A stretch of 64,000 nt of DNA from Bosea sp. Tri-49 (GTDB lineage Bacteria > Pseudomonadota > Alphaproteobacteria > Rhizobiales > Beijerinckiaceae), in contig NZ_CP017946.1 of the NCBI RefSeq assembly GCF_003952665.1, positions 806,001-870,000 on the forward strand, given 5' to 3'. Position numbers and translations under genes: made by a program. Each line of letters opens with the position of its first letter. The first letter of the stretch is position 1. Shown here one piece after another: positions 44,583 through 52,969 of the stretch. Below the pieces are notes generated by a model. That model saw only the letters and a program-made list of their open reading frames with translations. It did not search any database and was not told the DNA's origin.

Positions 44583-45425
44583 TCAGGCAAGGCGCGGTCG
44601 CAGTCCTGGCTGGGCCGCAGCGGCCGCGCCTTGCTGCGAGCGGTACCATTGCGTCACCGCCTCGACGCGGCGGGTATGGCGCGGATAGTGCGAGACGATC
44701 TTCAGGAAGAAGCCGGCGATGCCCGGCACCATCTGCTCCTGCTTCTGGAAGGCGTCGGGGCTCATCTGGGCGTTCAGCTTGGCGCTGCCGCAGGCCAGCA
44801 TCTGCAGGCCCGTGCGCGCGGCCTGGAGGTCGCGGGCGACGAAGGCGCCGATGCGGTCGCAGGTCAGTTCGCGACCGCGGGAATAGGCGGCGCCGAGGAA
44901 CGGAATGATGTGGCCGGGGAAGCGCAGATAGCTCCAGGGCTCATCGAGATGGCCGGCGACATGGTGGCCGAGCTCATGGCCGATGACGAAGCGGACCTGC
45001 TCGTCATTGTCAGCGTCGATCAGGGCCGAGGTTAGCCAGATATAGCGCTGGCGGCCGACGAGGCGCAGTGCCATCGCGTTCAGGACGCCGCTGGAGTTGT
45101 AGACGAAGGTCTGCGGGATCTCGCGCAGGCCGAGCGCGCGGGCGCCATCTTCGACCATGCGATGGATGTGCGGGAACTGGTCCGGCCCGACCATGACGAA
45201 ATGGCCGACCATGTAGGCGCGGGTGAGGGCGCGCGCCCAGTAGGAAACCAGCCAGAAGGTGAAAAAGTAAATCAGGGCGAGCATCGCGGCATGGAGCTGG
45301 CCGCGCAGCAGGCTCAGGGCGATGAAACCGATCACCAATGCCCAGATCAGGGCGCCGACGACGAGCATGATGCTGCCGTAGAGCTTCTCCTTCGGGTGCT
45401 TAACTTGGGAAATATCAAAATTCAT
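44583..45425 (-). CDS. M48 family metalloprotease, HtpX-like
   Basis: A 280-residue membrane protease. Two N-terminal helices (about 17-40 and 46-63), then a zinc site H-E-L-G-H (150-154) and the glutamate ligand in R-G-R-E-L-T-C-D. M48 HtpX-type proteins degrade damaged membrane proteins. Standing on its own; the usual heat-shock promoter cannot be judged. Confidence 0.9.
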   Translation of the reverse strand: MNFDISQVKHPKEKLYGSIMLVVGALIWALVIGFIALSLLRGQLHAAMLALIYFFTFWLVSYWARALTRAYMVGHFVMVGPDQFPHIHRMVEDGARALGLREIPQTFVYNSSGVLNAMALRLVGRQRYIWLTSALIDADNDEQVRFVIGHELGHHVAGHLDEPWSYLRFPGHIIPFLGAAYSRGRELTCDRIGAFVARDLQAARTGLQMLACGSAKLNAQMSPDAFQKQEQMVPGIAGFFLKIVSHYPRHTRRVEAVTQWYRSQQGAAAAAQPGLRPRLA

Positions 45426-45531
45426 TGCGCAAGGCTCCTATGCGGATGCAAATCAGCTAGCCAGGTTGCCTTGCCCACATTTGAGCCATAATCGCGTCCA
45501 GAGCGCGAACGGGGTAGGGTGTTGGGAGTAC

Positions 45532-46419
45532 CTACTCCGCTCCTAGCGAGATGTGCCGGAGCTTGTCCGGGTTGCGCACGACATAGATCGCGTGGACGCG
45601 CCCGTCGCGGATGTCGAGAGCGGTCGCCTGCAAGGTCTCGCCGCGTTCGAGGCTGAGATAGCCCGGCATGCCGTTGATCATCACCGGCTTGTACAGCGTG
45701 GTCGTCTTGTGCAGATGGGCCACCTTGTTGGCGATGCCGGCGAAGAAGCGCAAGACGCGGTCGATGCCATGGAGTGGGTTGAGTATCGCCAGCACCTTCC
45801 CGCCACCGTCGCTGTGGAAGGCGACATCGTTGGCGAGCAAGGTCTGCAGATCGCTGGTGTCGGCCTTGTGGGCCGCCTTGAAGAAGGCCTCGACGAAGCG
45901 CTTCGCATCGGCGGGGTCGACTTTGTTGCGTGGCGGCATGTCGATGCGGACATGCTCGCGGGCGCGCTTGGCGAGCTGGCGGCAAGCGCTCTCGCTGCGA
46001 TCGATCGTGCGGGCGATCTCGGCGAAATCCAGGTCGAAGACGTCGTGCAGCAGGAAGGCGGCGCGCTCGAGCGGCGTGAGCCGTTCGAGCGCCAGCATCA
46101 GCGCGATCGGGGCATCGAGCTGGGTGTCGACGTCGGATTCACCGGCGCCGATCTCCTCGACCAGAGGCTCCGGCAGCCAGGCGCCGACATAGAATTCGCG
46201 CTTGCTGCGGGCCGACTTCATCTGGTCGAGGCAGAGGCGCGTGACGGTGCGTGCGAGATAGGCGCGTGGTGTCTCGACCGCGTCCTGCGGCACATCGCGC
46301 CAGCGCAGCCAGGCCTCCTGGACGATATCCTCGGCATCGCTGACCGAGCCAAGCATGCGATAGGCGAGGCGGGTCAGGAAGCGGCGATGCGTTTCGAAGA
46401 TGTCGTCGGGGGCGGTCAT
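45532..46419 (-). CDS. ECF41 family RNA polymerase sigma factor
   Basis: A 295-residue extracytoplasmic-function sigma factor: sigma2 (Y-R-M-L-G-S-V-S-D-A-E-D-I-V-Q-E-A-W) and sigma4 (E-R-L-T-P-L-E-R-A-A-F-L-L-H-D-V-F) plus a C-terminal SnoaL-like domain. The three ECF41 signatures are all present: W-L-P-E-P in the linker, D-G-G-G-K and N-P-D-K-L in the C-terminal domain. There is no anti-sigma gene, as expected since ECF41 is controlled by its own C-terminal domain. ATG 46419 begins M-T-A-P-D-D; it is 10 nt after the upstream stop. Confidence 0.95.
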   Translation of the reverse strand: MTAPDDIFETHRRFLTRLAYRMLGSVSDAEDIVQEAWLRWRDVPQDAVETPRAYLARTVTRLCLDQMKSARSKREFYVGAWLPEPLVEEIGAGESDVDTQLDAPIALMLALERLTPLERAAFLLHDVFDLDFAEIARTIDRSESACRQLAKRAREHVRIDMPPRNKVDPADAKRFVEAFFKAAHKADTSDLQTLLANDVAFHSDGGGKVLAILNPLHGIDRVLRFFAGIANKVAHLHKTTTLYKPVMINGMPGYLSLERGETLQATALDIRDGRVHAIYVVRNPDKLRHISLGAE

Positions 46420-46429
46420 GGCAAGCGTC

Positions 46430-46903
46430 TCAGGCAGCCGTCGCGTCGGTCTTGGCCGGACGGTCATGGGGGTGGCTCGTGCGGAAGCCGATGGCGATCC
46501 GGTTCCAGGTGTTGATCGTGCCGATCAGCAGAGTGAGCTTCACGGTTTCCTCCGGGCTGAAATGGCGCAGCACCTCCTCATAGGCCTCGTCGGGCGCATG
46601 GGTCTGCGAGATCAGCGTCAGCGCATCGGTCCAGGCGAGGGCGGCGCGCTCGCGCGGGGTATAGAGCGCCGACTCGTGCCAGGCGTCGAGCAGGAAGAGG
46701 CGGGCCGGGCTCTCGCCCTCCTTGATCGCGTCGGACGAATGCATGTGCAGGCAATAGGCGCAGCCATTGATCTGCGATGCACGCATCTTCACGAGATGGA
46801 TCAGGCTGTGCTCGAGACCGCTCTCCTTGATCGAGGCTTCGAGCGCGATCATCGGCTTCATGGTGTCGGGGGCGGTGACGTAGGGGTTGAGGCGCTTGCT
46901 CAT
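46430..46903 (-). CDS. AhpD/carboxymuconolactone decarboxylase-like protein (second of pair)
   Basis: A 157-residue AhpD-fold protein with the redox motif C-A-Y-C-L-H-M-H (C-x-x-C-x3-H). Such genes are the standard regulatory targets of ECF41 factors. It is paralogous to the gene at 46975-47442. Likely peroxide- or disulfide-linked reductase; substrate unknown. Confidence 0.88.
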   Translation of the reverse strand: MSKRLNPYVTAPDTMKPMIALEASIKESGLEHSLIHLVKMRASQINGCAYCLHMHSSDAIKEGESPARLFLLDAWHESALYTPRERAALAWTDALTLISQTHAPDEAYEEVLRHFSPEETVKLTLLIGTINTWNRIAIGFRTSHPHDRPAKTDATAA

Positions 46904-46931
46904 GGTGGGGGCTTTCGTGCTGGGCAGGTCA

Positions 46932-46955
46932 GGCCCGGCGCGCTGGCGCCGGGCC
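46932..46955. other. Intra-operon hairpin between the AhpD-like genes
   Basis: A 10-bp perfect stem GGCCCGGCGC / GCGCCGGGCC with a 4-nt loop. It lacks a T-run. It may stabilise the upstream message or set a stoichiometry between the two genes. Confidence 0.55.
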
Positions 46956-46974
46956 GCTGGCGACGAGATTGAAC

Positions 46975-47442
46975 TCAGGCTGCGGCCTTCTCGCGGCGAC
47001 GATCATTCGGATGCAGAGTGCGGAAGCCGCAATTGATCCGGTTCCAGAGATTGATCATGCCGATCGCGACCGAGAGGTCGACGCAATCTTTCTCGTCGAA
47101 GTGCTCGCGCAACTCGGCGAAGGCCTCGTCGCTCGGGCTGCGGTCGACAAGCCGCGTCAGCTCTTCCGTCCAGCGCAGGACGGCGCGCTCGCGCGGGGTG
47201 AAGAGCTCGGACTCCTCCCAGGCGCTGAGCAGGTTGATGCGGATCTCGCTCTCGCCGGCCTTGCGCGCGTCGGCGATATGCATGTGCAGGCAGTAGGCGC
47301 AGCGATTGATCTGCGACGCCCGGATCTTCAGCAGCTCGAGCAGGCTGTGCTCCAGCTTCGACTGGTTCACGTAATCCTGCAGGCCGAGCATGGCCTTGTA
47401 GGCGTCGGGGGCGGTCTGGAAGCCGTTGAGGCGCTGGGTCAT
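46975..47442 (-). CDS. AhpD/carboxymuconolactone decarboxylase-like protein (first of pair)
   Basis: A 155-residue protein with the same C-A-Y-C-L-H-M-H motif and about half its residues identical to the second copy. First gene behind the ECF41 promoter at 47474-47500. Tandem duplication of the ECF41 target is the notable feature. Confidence 0.88.
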   Translation of the reverse strand: MTQRLNGFQTAPDAYKAMLGLQDYVNQSKLEHSLLELLKIRASQINRCAYCLHMHIADARKAGESEIRINLLSAWEESELFTPRERAVLRWTEELTRLVDRSPSDEAFAELREHFDEKDCVDLSVAIGMINLWNRINCGFRTLHPNDRRREKAAA

Positions 47443-47473
47443 CGTTCTCTCCGTCGGGGTTCGATGAAGACAG

Positions 47474-47500
47474 GACGAGGCAGCCAGCGCCCGCGTGACA
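47474..47500 (-). promoter_or_regulatory. ECF41-type promoter
   Basis: Read on the minus strand: TGTCACG (47500-47494), a 16-nt spacer, then CGTC (47477-47474), 31 nt before the ATG 47442. The published ECF41 consensus is TGTCACA-N15/16-CGTC; this copy differs at one position. The sigma gene it should recruit lies in the same operon, implying positive autoregulation. Confidence 0.8.
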
Positions 47501-47506
47501 TGGCCC

Positions 47507-47935
47507 TCAAAGATTTTTTAGCGCGGCCCGAATTTTTTCTGCGGCGGCGGCGAGATCCTCAGGCTTGGCCATCTCGCTGGCCGGCGGTTTCATCGCGACG
47601 CCCTCATGGCGCGGGATGACATGGACGTGCAGGTGGAAGACGACCTGGCCGCCGGCGCTCTCGTTGAATTGCTGCACGGTGATGCCATCGGCGGCGAAGG
47701 CGACCATCTGCGCCCTGGCGATGCGCTGGGCGATTCCCGCGACATAGCCGAGATCGCCCTGATCGATGTCGAGAAGGTTGCGGGCCGGGTTCTTCGGGAT
47801 CACCAGCGTGTGGCCGGGCGCGCGCGGCATGATGTCGAGGAAGGCGAGCGCCCGATCGTCCTCATAGACGCGGTGGGCCGGCAGCTCGCCGCGCAGGATC
47901 TTGGCGAAGATGTTGCTGGGATCATAGGCGGTCAT
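47507..47935 (-). CDS. HIT family protein
   Basis: A 142-residue nucleotide-binding hydrolase of the Hint branch. The triad is V-F-H-L-H-V-H-V-I-P-R (H-x-H-x-H). N-terminal F-A-K-I-L-R-G-E-L-P is typical. Last gene in the RidA-GDPD-FemAB-like run, 35 nt downstream of the FemAB-like stop. Confidence 0.93.
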   Translation of the reverse strand: MTAYDPSNIFAKILRGELPAHRVYEDDRALAFLDIMPRAPGHTLVIPKNPARNLLDIDQGDLGYVAGIAQRIARAQMVAFAADGITVQQFNESAGGQVVFHLHVHVIPRHEGVAMKPPASEMAKPEDLAAAAEKIRAALKNL

Positions 47936-47970
47936 CGCGCAGGTTCCGGTCGTTGGTGGGCTGGGGGGAG

Positions 47971-49206
47971 TCAGCTGTCGCCAGCCTTGCGGAAGGGGCT
48001 CTCCTGCGCAAGCGCAGCTACTGCAGAGCTGATCTCACGCCGTTCGCCGGGCAGATAGGCGGCGACGGCGCGGGCGAGGCCGGGATCGGCAAGGAGATGG
48101 GCCGAGCGGGTGATCACCGGGCGGTAGCCGCGTGCGAGCTTGTGCTCGCCCTGGGCGCCGGCCTCGACCCGGATCAGCTTGTGAGCGATCGCGTAGTCGA
48201 TGGCCTGATGGTAGCAGAGCTCGAAATGCAGGAAGGGGTGGTCCTCGATGCAGCCCCAATTGCGGCCGTAAAGCGTGTTGCCGCCGCGGAAATTGATGGC
48301 GCCGGCGATATTGCGGCCGGCGCGGCGGGCGAGCACCAGCACGACGCGCTCGCCCATCGCAGCGCCGATCTCGGAGAAGAAGCGGCGGTTGAGATAGGGC
48401 CGCCCCCATTTGCGCGAGCCGGTGTCCTCGTAAAACGCGTGGAAATCGTCCCAGACGCTTTCGGTGAGGTCAGACCCCGAGAGCACCGCGACCTCGATCC
48501 CGGCGGAGAGGGCCTCGCGGCGCTCGCGCTTCAGCGCCTTGCGCTTGCGCGAGGCCAGCGTGGCGAGGAAGTCGTCATAGCTGCCGAAACCTTCGTTCTG
48601 CCAATGGAACTGGATGTCGTGGCGTTCGAGGAAACCGGCTTCCAGCAGGGCCGCCATGTCGGGCTCCTGCGCGAATGTGACGTGGATCGAGGAGCCGCGG
48701 ACCTGCTCGCGCAAGGCGTCGAGCCCGGCGATCAGCGCTTCGCGCGCTTCAACTGCATGTGCCCCTTCGGCGACGAGCAGCCGCGGGCCGGTCGCAGGCG
48801 TGAACGGGGCGGCGACCTGGATCTTCGGATAATAGCGCCCGCCGGCGCGCATATAGGCCTCGGCCCAGCTATGGTCGAAGACGTATTCGCCCTGGCTATG
48901 GCCTTTTACGAAGGAGGGCGCGGCGGCGATCAGGCGGTCTTCAGCATCCTCGACCAGGAGATAGGCCGGCGACCAGCCGGTGCGGCCGCCGACGCAACCG
49001 CTCTCTTCCAGTGCGCGCAGAAAAGCGTGCGAAACGAAGGGGTTGCCCGGGTCTGCTTGAGAGATTGAATCCGCTTGCTCGGAGACCGATTCAAGTAGCC
49101 GACCGGCGTCCGGATTGGCGCAGGCGTCCCAGTCTGCGGCCGGGACGCTTTTCAGCGAGGTCGCGACGCGGACTCTGAGGCCCTCGCGCAGACCGGTTTC
49201 GCTCAA
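47971..49206 (-). CDS. FemAB-like acetyltransferase-fold protein (COG3146 family)
   Basis: A 411-residue GNAT-fold protein of the peptidogalycan-related (DUF482) type. Landmarks: S-H-A-F-L-R-A-L-E-E-S-G-C, the family segment H-S-W-A-E-A-Y, K-W-G-R-P-Y-L-N-R-R-F-F and G-A-I-N-F-R-G-G-N-T-L-Y-G-R-N-W-G. TTG 49206 is used because it overlaps the GDPD stop as TTGA with an upstream purine-rich region; the longer frame reads into the GDPD gene. Substrate unknown. Confidence 0.85.
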   Translation of the reverse strand: MSETGLREGLRVRVATSLKSVPAADWDACANPDAGRLLESVSEQADSISQADPGNPFVSHAFLRALEESGCVGGRTGWSPAYLLVEDAEDRLIAAAPSFVKGHSQGEYVFDHSWAEAYMRAGGRYYPKIQVAAPFTPATGPRLLVAEGAHAVEAREALIAGLDALREQVRGSSIHVTFAQEPDMAALLEAGFLERHDIQFHWQNEGFGSYDDFLATLASRKRKALKRERREALSAGIEVAVLSGSDLTESVWDDFHAFYEDTGSRKWGRPYLNRRFFSEIGAAMGERVVLVLARRAGRNIAGAINFRGGNTLYGRNWGCIEDHPFLHFELCYHQAIDYAIAHKLIRVEAGAQGEHKLARGYRPVITRSAHLLADPGLARAVAAYLPGERREISSAVAALAQESPFRKAGDS

Positions 49207-49952
49207 GGCAGAAAGCCCTCGAAGACCATCTGGTCGGCATGCTCGGCCGCGCGGGCGCGATCCTCCGGCGTGCGCACCGTCCAGCTCATCAGCGGCAGGC
49301 CCAGCGCCTTGCGGCAAAGGAAAGGCGCGGCGCTCGGCAGATCGGCGACCTTCCAGGAGATGAAATCAGGCCGGCTCTCCTCGAAGTGCAGGAGATTGGC
49401 GAGCGCGTGCTTCTGTGCGGCCGAGAGGCGGACATAGTCGCCATAGTCGTACTCGTTCATCGCGACGATGCCGCGGGCGAAGCCGGGCGCGAATTCGCGC
49501 AGGGCTGCGACGATCACCGGATCGAAGGATTTCAGCACGATCGGCTGGCCCTTGTGGCCTTCGAGGATCTGCGCGATGCGCTTCGTCAGCCGCAGGTCGC
49601 CGTCGAAGCGGCTCTTGACCTCGATCACCAGCGGCGTCTTGCCGCCGATGGCGTCGAGGAAGCCGGTCAGCGTCGGGATGCGGTCGCTGGCGCCCTTCAG
49701 CCCGATCTGGGCCAGTTCGGCCGCCTTGCGGGCGTCGACACGGCCGCTCTCGGCGGTGAGGCGGTCGAGGACGAAGTCGTGGAAGACGACCGCATCCTCG
49801 TCGGCGCTGAGCTGGACGTCGCACTCGATAGCGAAATTGCCGGCGATCGCGCCTGCGGCCGCCGAGAGCGAGTTCTCGATCACGCCGCCGGCGGCATCGT
49901 GCAGACCACGATGCGCGATCGGGCGGGCGGTGAGCCAGGCTTCTGCCGGCAT
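49203..49952 (-). CDS. Glycerophosphodiester phosphodiesterase
   Basis: Hydrolyses glycerophosphodiesters to glycerol-3-phosphate and an alcohol, 249 residues. The GDPD core is visible: I-A-H-R-G-L-H (first His), E-N-S, E-C-D-V-Q-L-S-A-D (Glu/Asp metal ligands), V-F-H-D (second His) and E-V-K-S. No signal peptide, so cytoplasmic. The ATG overlaps the RidA stop by one base. Confidence 0.92.
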   Translation of the reverse strand: MPAEAWLTARPIAHRGLHDAAGGVIENSLSAAAGAIAGNFAIECDVQLSADEDAVVFHDFVLDRLTAESGRVDARKAAELAQIGLKGASDRIPTLTGFLDAIGGKTPLVIEVKSRFDGDLRLTKRIAQILEGHKGQPIVLKSFDPVIVAALREFAPGFARGIVAMNEYDYGDYVRLSAAQKHALANLLHFEESRPDFISWKVADLPSAAPFLCRKALGLPLMSWTVRTPEDRARAAEHADQMVFEGFLP

Positions 49953-50425
49953 CAGGCGATCTCGAACATGGCTTCGACCTCGACGGCAGCGTCGGCCGGC
50001 AGGTTGGCGACGCCGACGGTCGAACGGGCATGGCGGCCGGCATCGCCGAGCACCTCGACCATGAAGTCGGAGGCGCCGTTCATGATCGCCGGCAATGCGG
50101 CGAAATGCGGGGCGGCGTTGATGAAGCCGCCGAGGCGGACGCAGCGCACGATCCGGCCGAGATCGCCGCCGAGCGCCGCCTTGGCCTGGGCCAGGACGTT
50201 GATGGCGCAGAGCTTGGCCGCCTCGAGCCCGGCCTCGTTGAAGATCTCGGCGCCGAGCTTGCCCTTGTGCGCATCGGAGAGCTTGCCATCGAGGCCGAAG
50301 CAGATCTGCCCGGAGATGATCAGCAGGTTGCCGGTGATGACATAGGGCACGTAGTTCGCGACCGGGGCAGCCGGGGCAGGCAGGGTGATGCCGAGGGCGG
50401 CGAGCTTGGTGTCGACGGCGTTCAT
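49952..50425 (-). CDS. RidA family protein
   Basis: A 157-residue RidA (YjgF/UK114) protein, trimeric enamine/imine deaminase fold: S-G-Q-I-C-F-G-L-D-G-K and V-N... segment I-V-R-C-V-R-L-G-G-F. The family arginine appears as R-C-V-R. It is first in a four-gene operon with GDPD, FemAB-like and HIT genes. Start preceded by GAGCC-type sequence, normal for this genome. Confidence 0.9.
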   Translation of the reverse strand: MNAVDTKLAALGITLPAPAAPVANYVPYVITGNLLIISGQICFGLDGKLSDAHKGKLGAEIFNEAGLEAAKLCAINVLAQAKAALGGDLGRIVRCVRLGGFINAAPHFAALPAIMNGASDFMVEVLGDAGRHARSTVGVANLPADAAVEVEAMFEIA

Positions 50426-50531
50426 CGGAGAGGCTCCTGACCGGATCTGAACAGGAGCCTTTCATCGCCGATGCCAAGCCGGGTCGCAAGCGCGACGCGG
50501 CTTGGCCGATGTGCCTGCCGAGCAGGGCGGA

Positions 50532-51344
50532 TCAGGCGGCGTCGGCACGCACCGTGCGATAGCGCTCGGCAGGCCGGTTGCGCGAGAGATTGGGGCCGAG
50601 CGCCAGCCGCGCCGCGCTGTAGCGCTCGAAGTCGACCGGATCCGGCAGCGAGGGGATGGTGACGAGCTCGCCCTGATCGAAGCCGGCCAGCGCCGCATCG
50701 ACCATGTCGTCGACCTCCATGATCATTTCGGGCGGGAAGCCGTCGACATTGACGCCGGCGCGGGCCCAGATCTCGGTGCGGGTGGCTCCCGGCAACACGG
50801 CCTGGACGCGGACGCCGGCCGCCTCGAGCTCCTTCTGCAATGAGAGGCTGAGGTTCAGCACATAGGCTTTGGTGCCGCTGTAGCTACCGTTGAAGAGCTC
50901 CGGCGCGAGCGCCAGCACCGAGGCAATATTGATGATGGCGCCGACCTTGCGGGCGGCGAAGTTGCGGGCGGCCGCGGCGGCGAGACGGGTCGGTGCGATG
51001 ACGTTGAGCTCGATCATGGTCTGGAAGCGATCGATGTCGCCTTCGACCAGCGTTCCGGCGACGGACATGCCGGCATTATTGACCAGCACGGTCAGGCTCT
51101 CGTCCTCGCGCAGGCGCTGCTCGACCAAAGCGAGATCCGCCTTGGCTGTCAGATCGGCCTTCAGCCATTCGACCTTGCGGCAGGTCTCGCGGCCGAGGCG
51201 CTCGGCGAGGGCGGTAAGGCGCGCTTCATCACGGGCAACGAGGACGAGATCATAGCCGCGACGGGCCAGTCTGTCGGCATAGACGGCGCCGATCCCGGTC
51301 GAGGCGCCGGTGATGAGGGCGGTGCCAAGCTGCTGCGTAGCCAT
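50532..51344 (-). CDS. Short-chain dehydrogenase/reductase
   Basis: A 270-residue SDR. Cofactor motif T-G-A-S-T-G-I-G, N-N-A-G-M, catalytic S in N-I-A-S-V and Y-S-G-T-K (Y-x-x-x-K). The A-R-D-E-A-R-L pattern resembles NADP-preferring enzymes of the DltE type. ATG 51344 has CGGAG upstream. Divergent from a TetR regulator. Confidence 0.9.
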   Translation of the reverse strand: MATQQLGTALITGASTGIGAVYADRLARRGYDLVLVARDEARLTALAERLGRETCRKVEWLKADLTAKADLALVEQRLREDESLTVLVNNAGMSVAGTLVEGDIDRFQTMIELNVIAPTRLAAAAARNFAARKVGAIINIASVLALAPELFNGSYSGTKAYVLNLSLSLQKELEAAGVRVQAVLPGATRTEIWARAGVNVDGFPPEMIMEVDDMVDAALAGFDQGELVTIPSLPDPVDFERYSAARLALGPNLSRNRPAERYRTVRADAA

Positions 51345-51377
51345 GTCTATCTCCGTTCGGGTTTGGGTAATATTTTT

Positions 51378-51393
51378 CATGATGATCATCATG
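51378..51393. promoter_or_regulatory. TetR operator-like perfect palindrome
   Basis: CATGATGATCATCATG, a perfect 16-bp palindrome, is midway between the divergent SDR and TetR genes. A partial copy (GATGATGTCTATCAT) follows at 51404-51418. Such a sequence is the expected site for a TetR repressor controlling both genes. Confidence 0.7.
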
Positions 51394-51463
51394 ATTGAAT
51401 TTAGATGATGTCTATCATATAAAGAGTCAAGAGCTGGATTTTGGATTTCGAAGGAGCGGGCCG

Positions 51464-52039
51464 ATGCGTGTCAGCCGCGAACAGATGGCAGAGAACCGCG
51501 AGCGCATTCTCGAAACGGCGGCGACCATGTTTCGAGAGCGCGGTTTCGACGGGGTCGGCGTCGCCGATGTGATGAAGGCGGTCGGCCTGACCCATGGCGG
51601 CTTCTATGGGCATTTCTCGTCGAAGGATGATCTCGCCGCGCAGGCGCTCGGCCGCGCCTTCAGCAACGCCAACCACTGGCTGGAGGAGGCCAAGGCGGCC
51701 GAACCGGATGCGCCGCTGCAGGCGATCGCCAGCCGCTACCTGTCGCCTCTACACCGCGACGATCCCGGCCATGGTTGCCCGGTGGCGGCGCTCGGTTGCG
51801 ATATCGCGCGCTTGGGCGAAGCATCGCGGGCTGCCGCGACGGAGGGCGCGCGCGCGGCGATCACGAGCCTGTCATCCGTCATGCCTGGGGCGACCGAAGA
51901 GGAACGGCGAGCCGCAGCCCTTGCGGGGTACGCCACGCTCATCGGAGCGCTCGTCCTGTCCCGCATGGTCGAGGATAAAGCGCTTTCGGAAGAGGTGCTT
52001 GCTGCGGCGGGGGCCGCGCTGCGAGCAGAGGCGCCCTGA
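51464..52039 (+). CDS. TetR/AcrR family transcriptional regulator
   Basis: A 191-residue repressor: N-terminal HTH (R-I-L-E-T-A-A-T-M-F-R-E-R-G-F-D-G-V-G-V-A-D-V-M-K-A-V-G-L-T-H-G-G-F-Y-G-H-F) and a helical ligand domain with C-P-V-A-A-L. The C-terminal TetR_C-like region resembles regulators of oxidoreductase genes. ATG 51464 gives the canonical N-terminus. Probably represses the divergent SDR. Confidence 0.92.
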   Translation: MRVSREQMAENRERILETAATMFRERGFDGVGVADVMKAVGLTHGGFYGHFSSKDDLAAQALGRAFSNANHWLEEAKAAEPDAPLQAIASRYLSPLHRDDPGHGCPVAALGCDIARLGEASRAAATEGARAAITSLSSVMPGATEEERRAAALAGYATLIGALVLSRMVEDKALSEEVLAAAGAALRAEAP

Positions 52040-52147
52040 TCGGACACGCGACGATGCGGGCCGCCTTGTTTGCGCCATTGCCGCAATGCACCTAGATTCG
52101 CAGGGGCTGCAATTCGACCCAGCCAAGAGCGTGAATCGAGGATCGGC

Positions 52148-52969
52148 ATGAAGACGTATCGCGGCGGGATCGCAGGCCTGGCGGTGATGGCGGCCACTGG
52201 AGCATGGGCGCAGAGTCCTGCCGATCGTGTCGTGCTCGTGCCGCACCGGGCGGTCTATGATCTCGTGCTCGATGACGGCAAGCCGTCGCGCGACATCACA
52301 ACGGCGCGCGGCCGCATCGCCTTCGATTTCTCGGGCGATGCCTGCGATGGCTATGCGCTTTCCTTCCGCCAGGTCACGGAACTGACCAGTGAAGGCGGGC
52401 CACGCGTCATCGACGCCCGGACCACGAGCTTCGAAGAAGGTGACGCCAAGAGCTATCGCTTCAAGACCGAAAGCTCTGCCGCCGGTGCGCCTGCCGATGT
52501 CGTCGACGGCACGGCCAAGAAGGGCGAGGCCGGCTATGAGGTGAGCTTGCGCGCGCCCAAGGCCGAGACGCATCGCGAGGCGAGCGCGGCGATGTTCCCG
52601 AACGAGCAGATGAAGGCGGTGATCAAGGCGGCGCGGGCCGGGCAGAACACCTTCAATGTCCGCCTCTATGACGGCGCCAATTCCGGCAAGGACGTCTACG
52701 ACACGCTCTCGGTGATCGGCCGCAAGATCGCGACGCCGGCGGCCGAGGCACCGTTGCGGAAGCCCGAATTCGAGAAGCTCGCCCGCTGGCCGGTGACGAT
52801 CTCCTATTTCAAGGTCGGTTCGGGTGAGAGCACGCCGGCCTATACCGTCTCCTTCGAGCTCTACGAGAACGGCGTCACCGGCGCTATCCGGCTCGATTAC
52901 GGTTCATTCGCCCTGCGCGGCACGCTCACGCGTCTGGATCTGCTTCCGGCGAGCGAGTGCTCGAAGTAG
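52148..52969 (+). CDS. eipB: Cell-envelope integrity protein EipB (DUF1849)
   Basis: Periplasmic beta-spiral protein conserved in Hyphomicrobiales, 273 residues after the ATG at 52148. Signal peptide ends G-A-W-A-Q. The two family cysteines that form a disulfide, in G-D-A-C-D-G-Y (about 66) and in A-S-E-C-S-K at the C-terminus (about 271), are both present. Its last 44 nt overlap the convergent dinB gene. Expected to support cell-envelope integrity, partnering with TPR protein TtpA (not in window). Confidence 0.9.
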   Translation: MKTYRGGIAGLAVMAATGAWAQSPADRVVLVPHRAVYDLVLDDGKPSRDITTARGRIAFDFSGDACDGYALSFRQVTELTSEGGPRVIDARTTSFEEGDAKSYRFKTESSAAGAPADVVDGTAKKGEAGYEVSLRAPKAETHREASAAMFPNEQMKAVIKAARAGQNTFNVRLYDGANSGKDVYDTLSVIGRKIATPAAEAPLRKPEFEKLARWPVTISYFKVGSGESTPAYTVSFELYENGVTGAIRLDYGSFALRGTLTRLDLLPASECSK

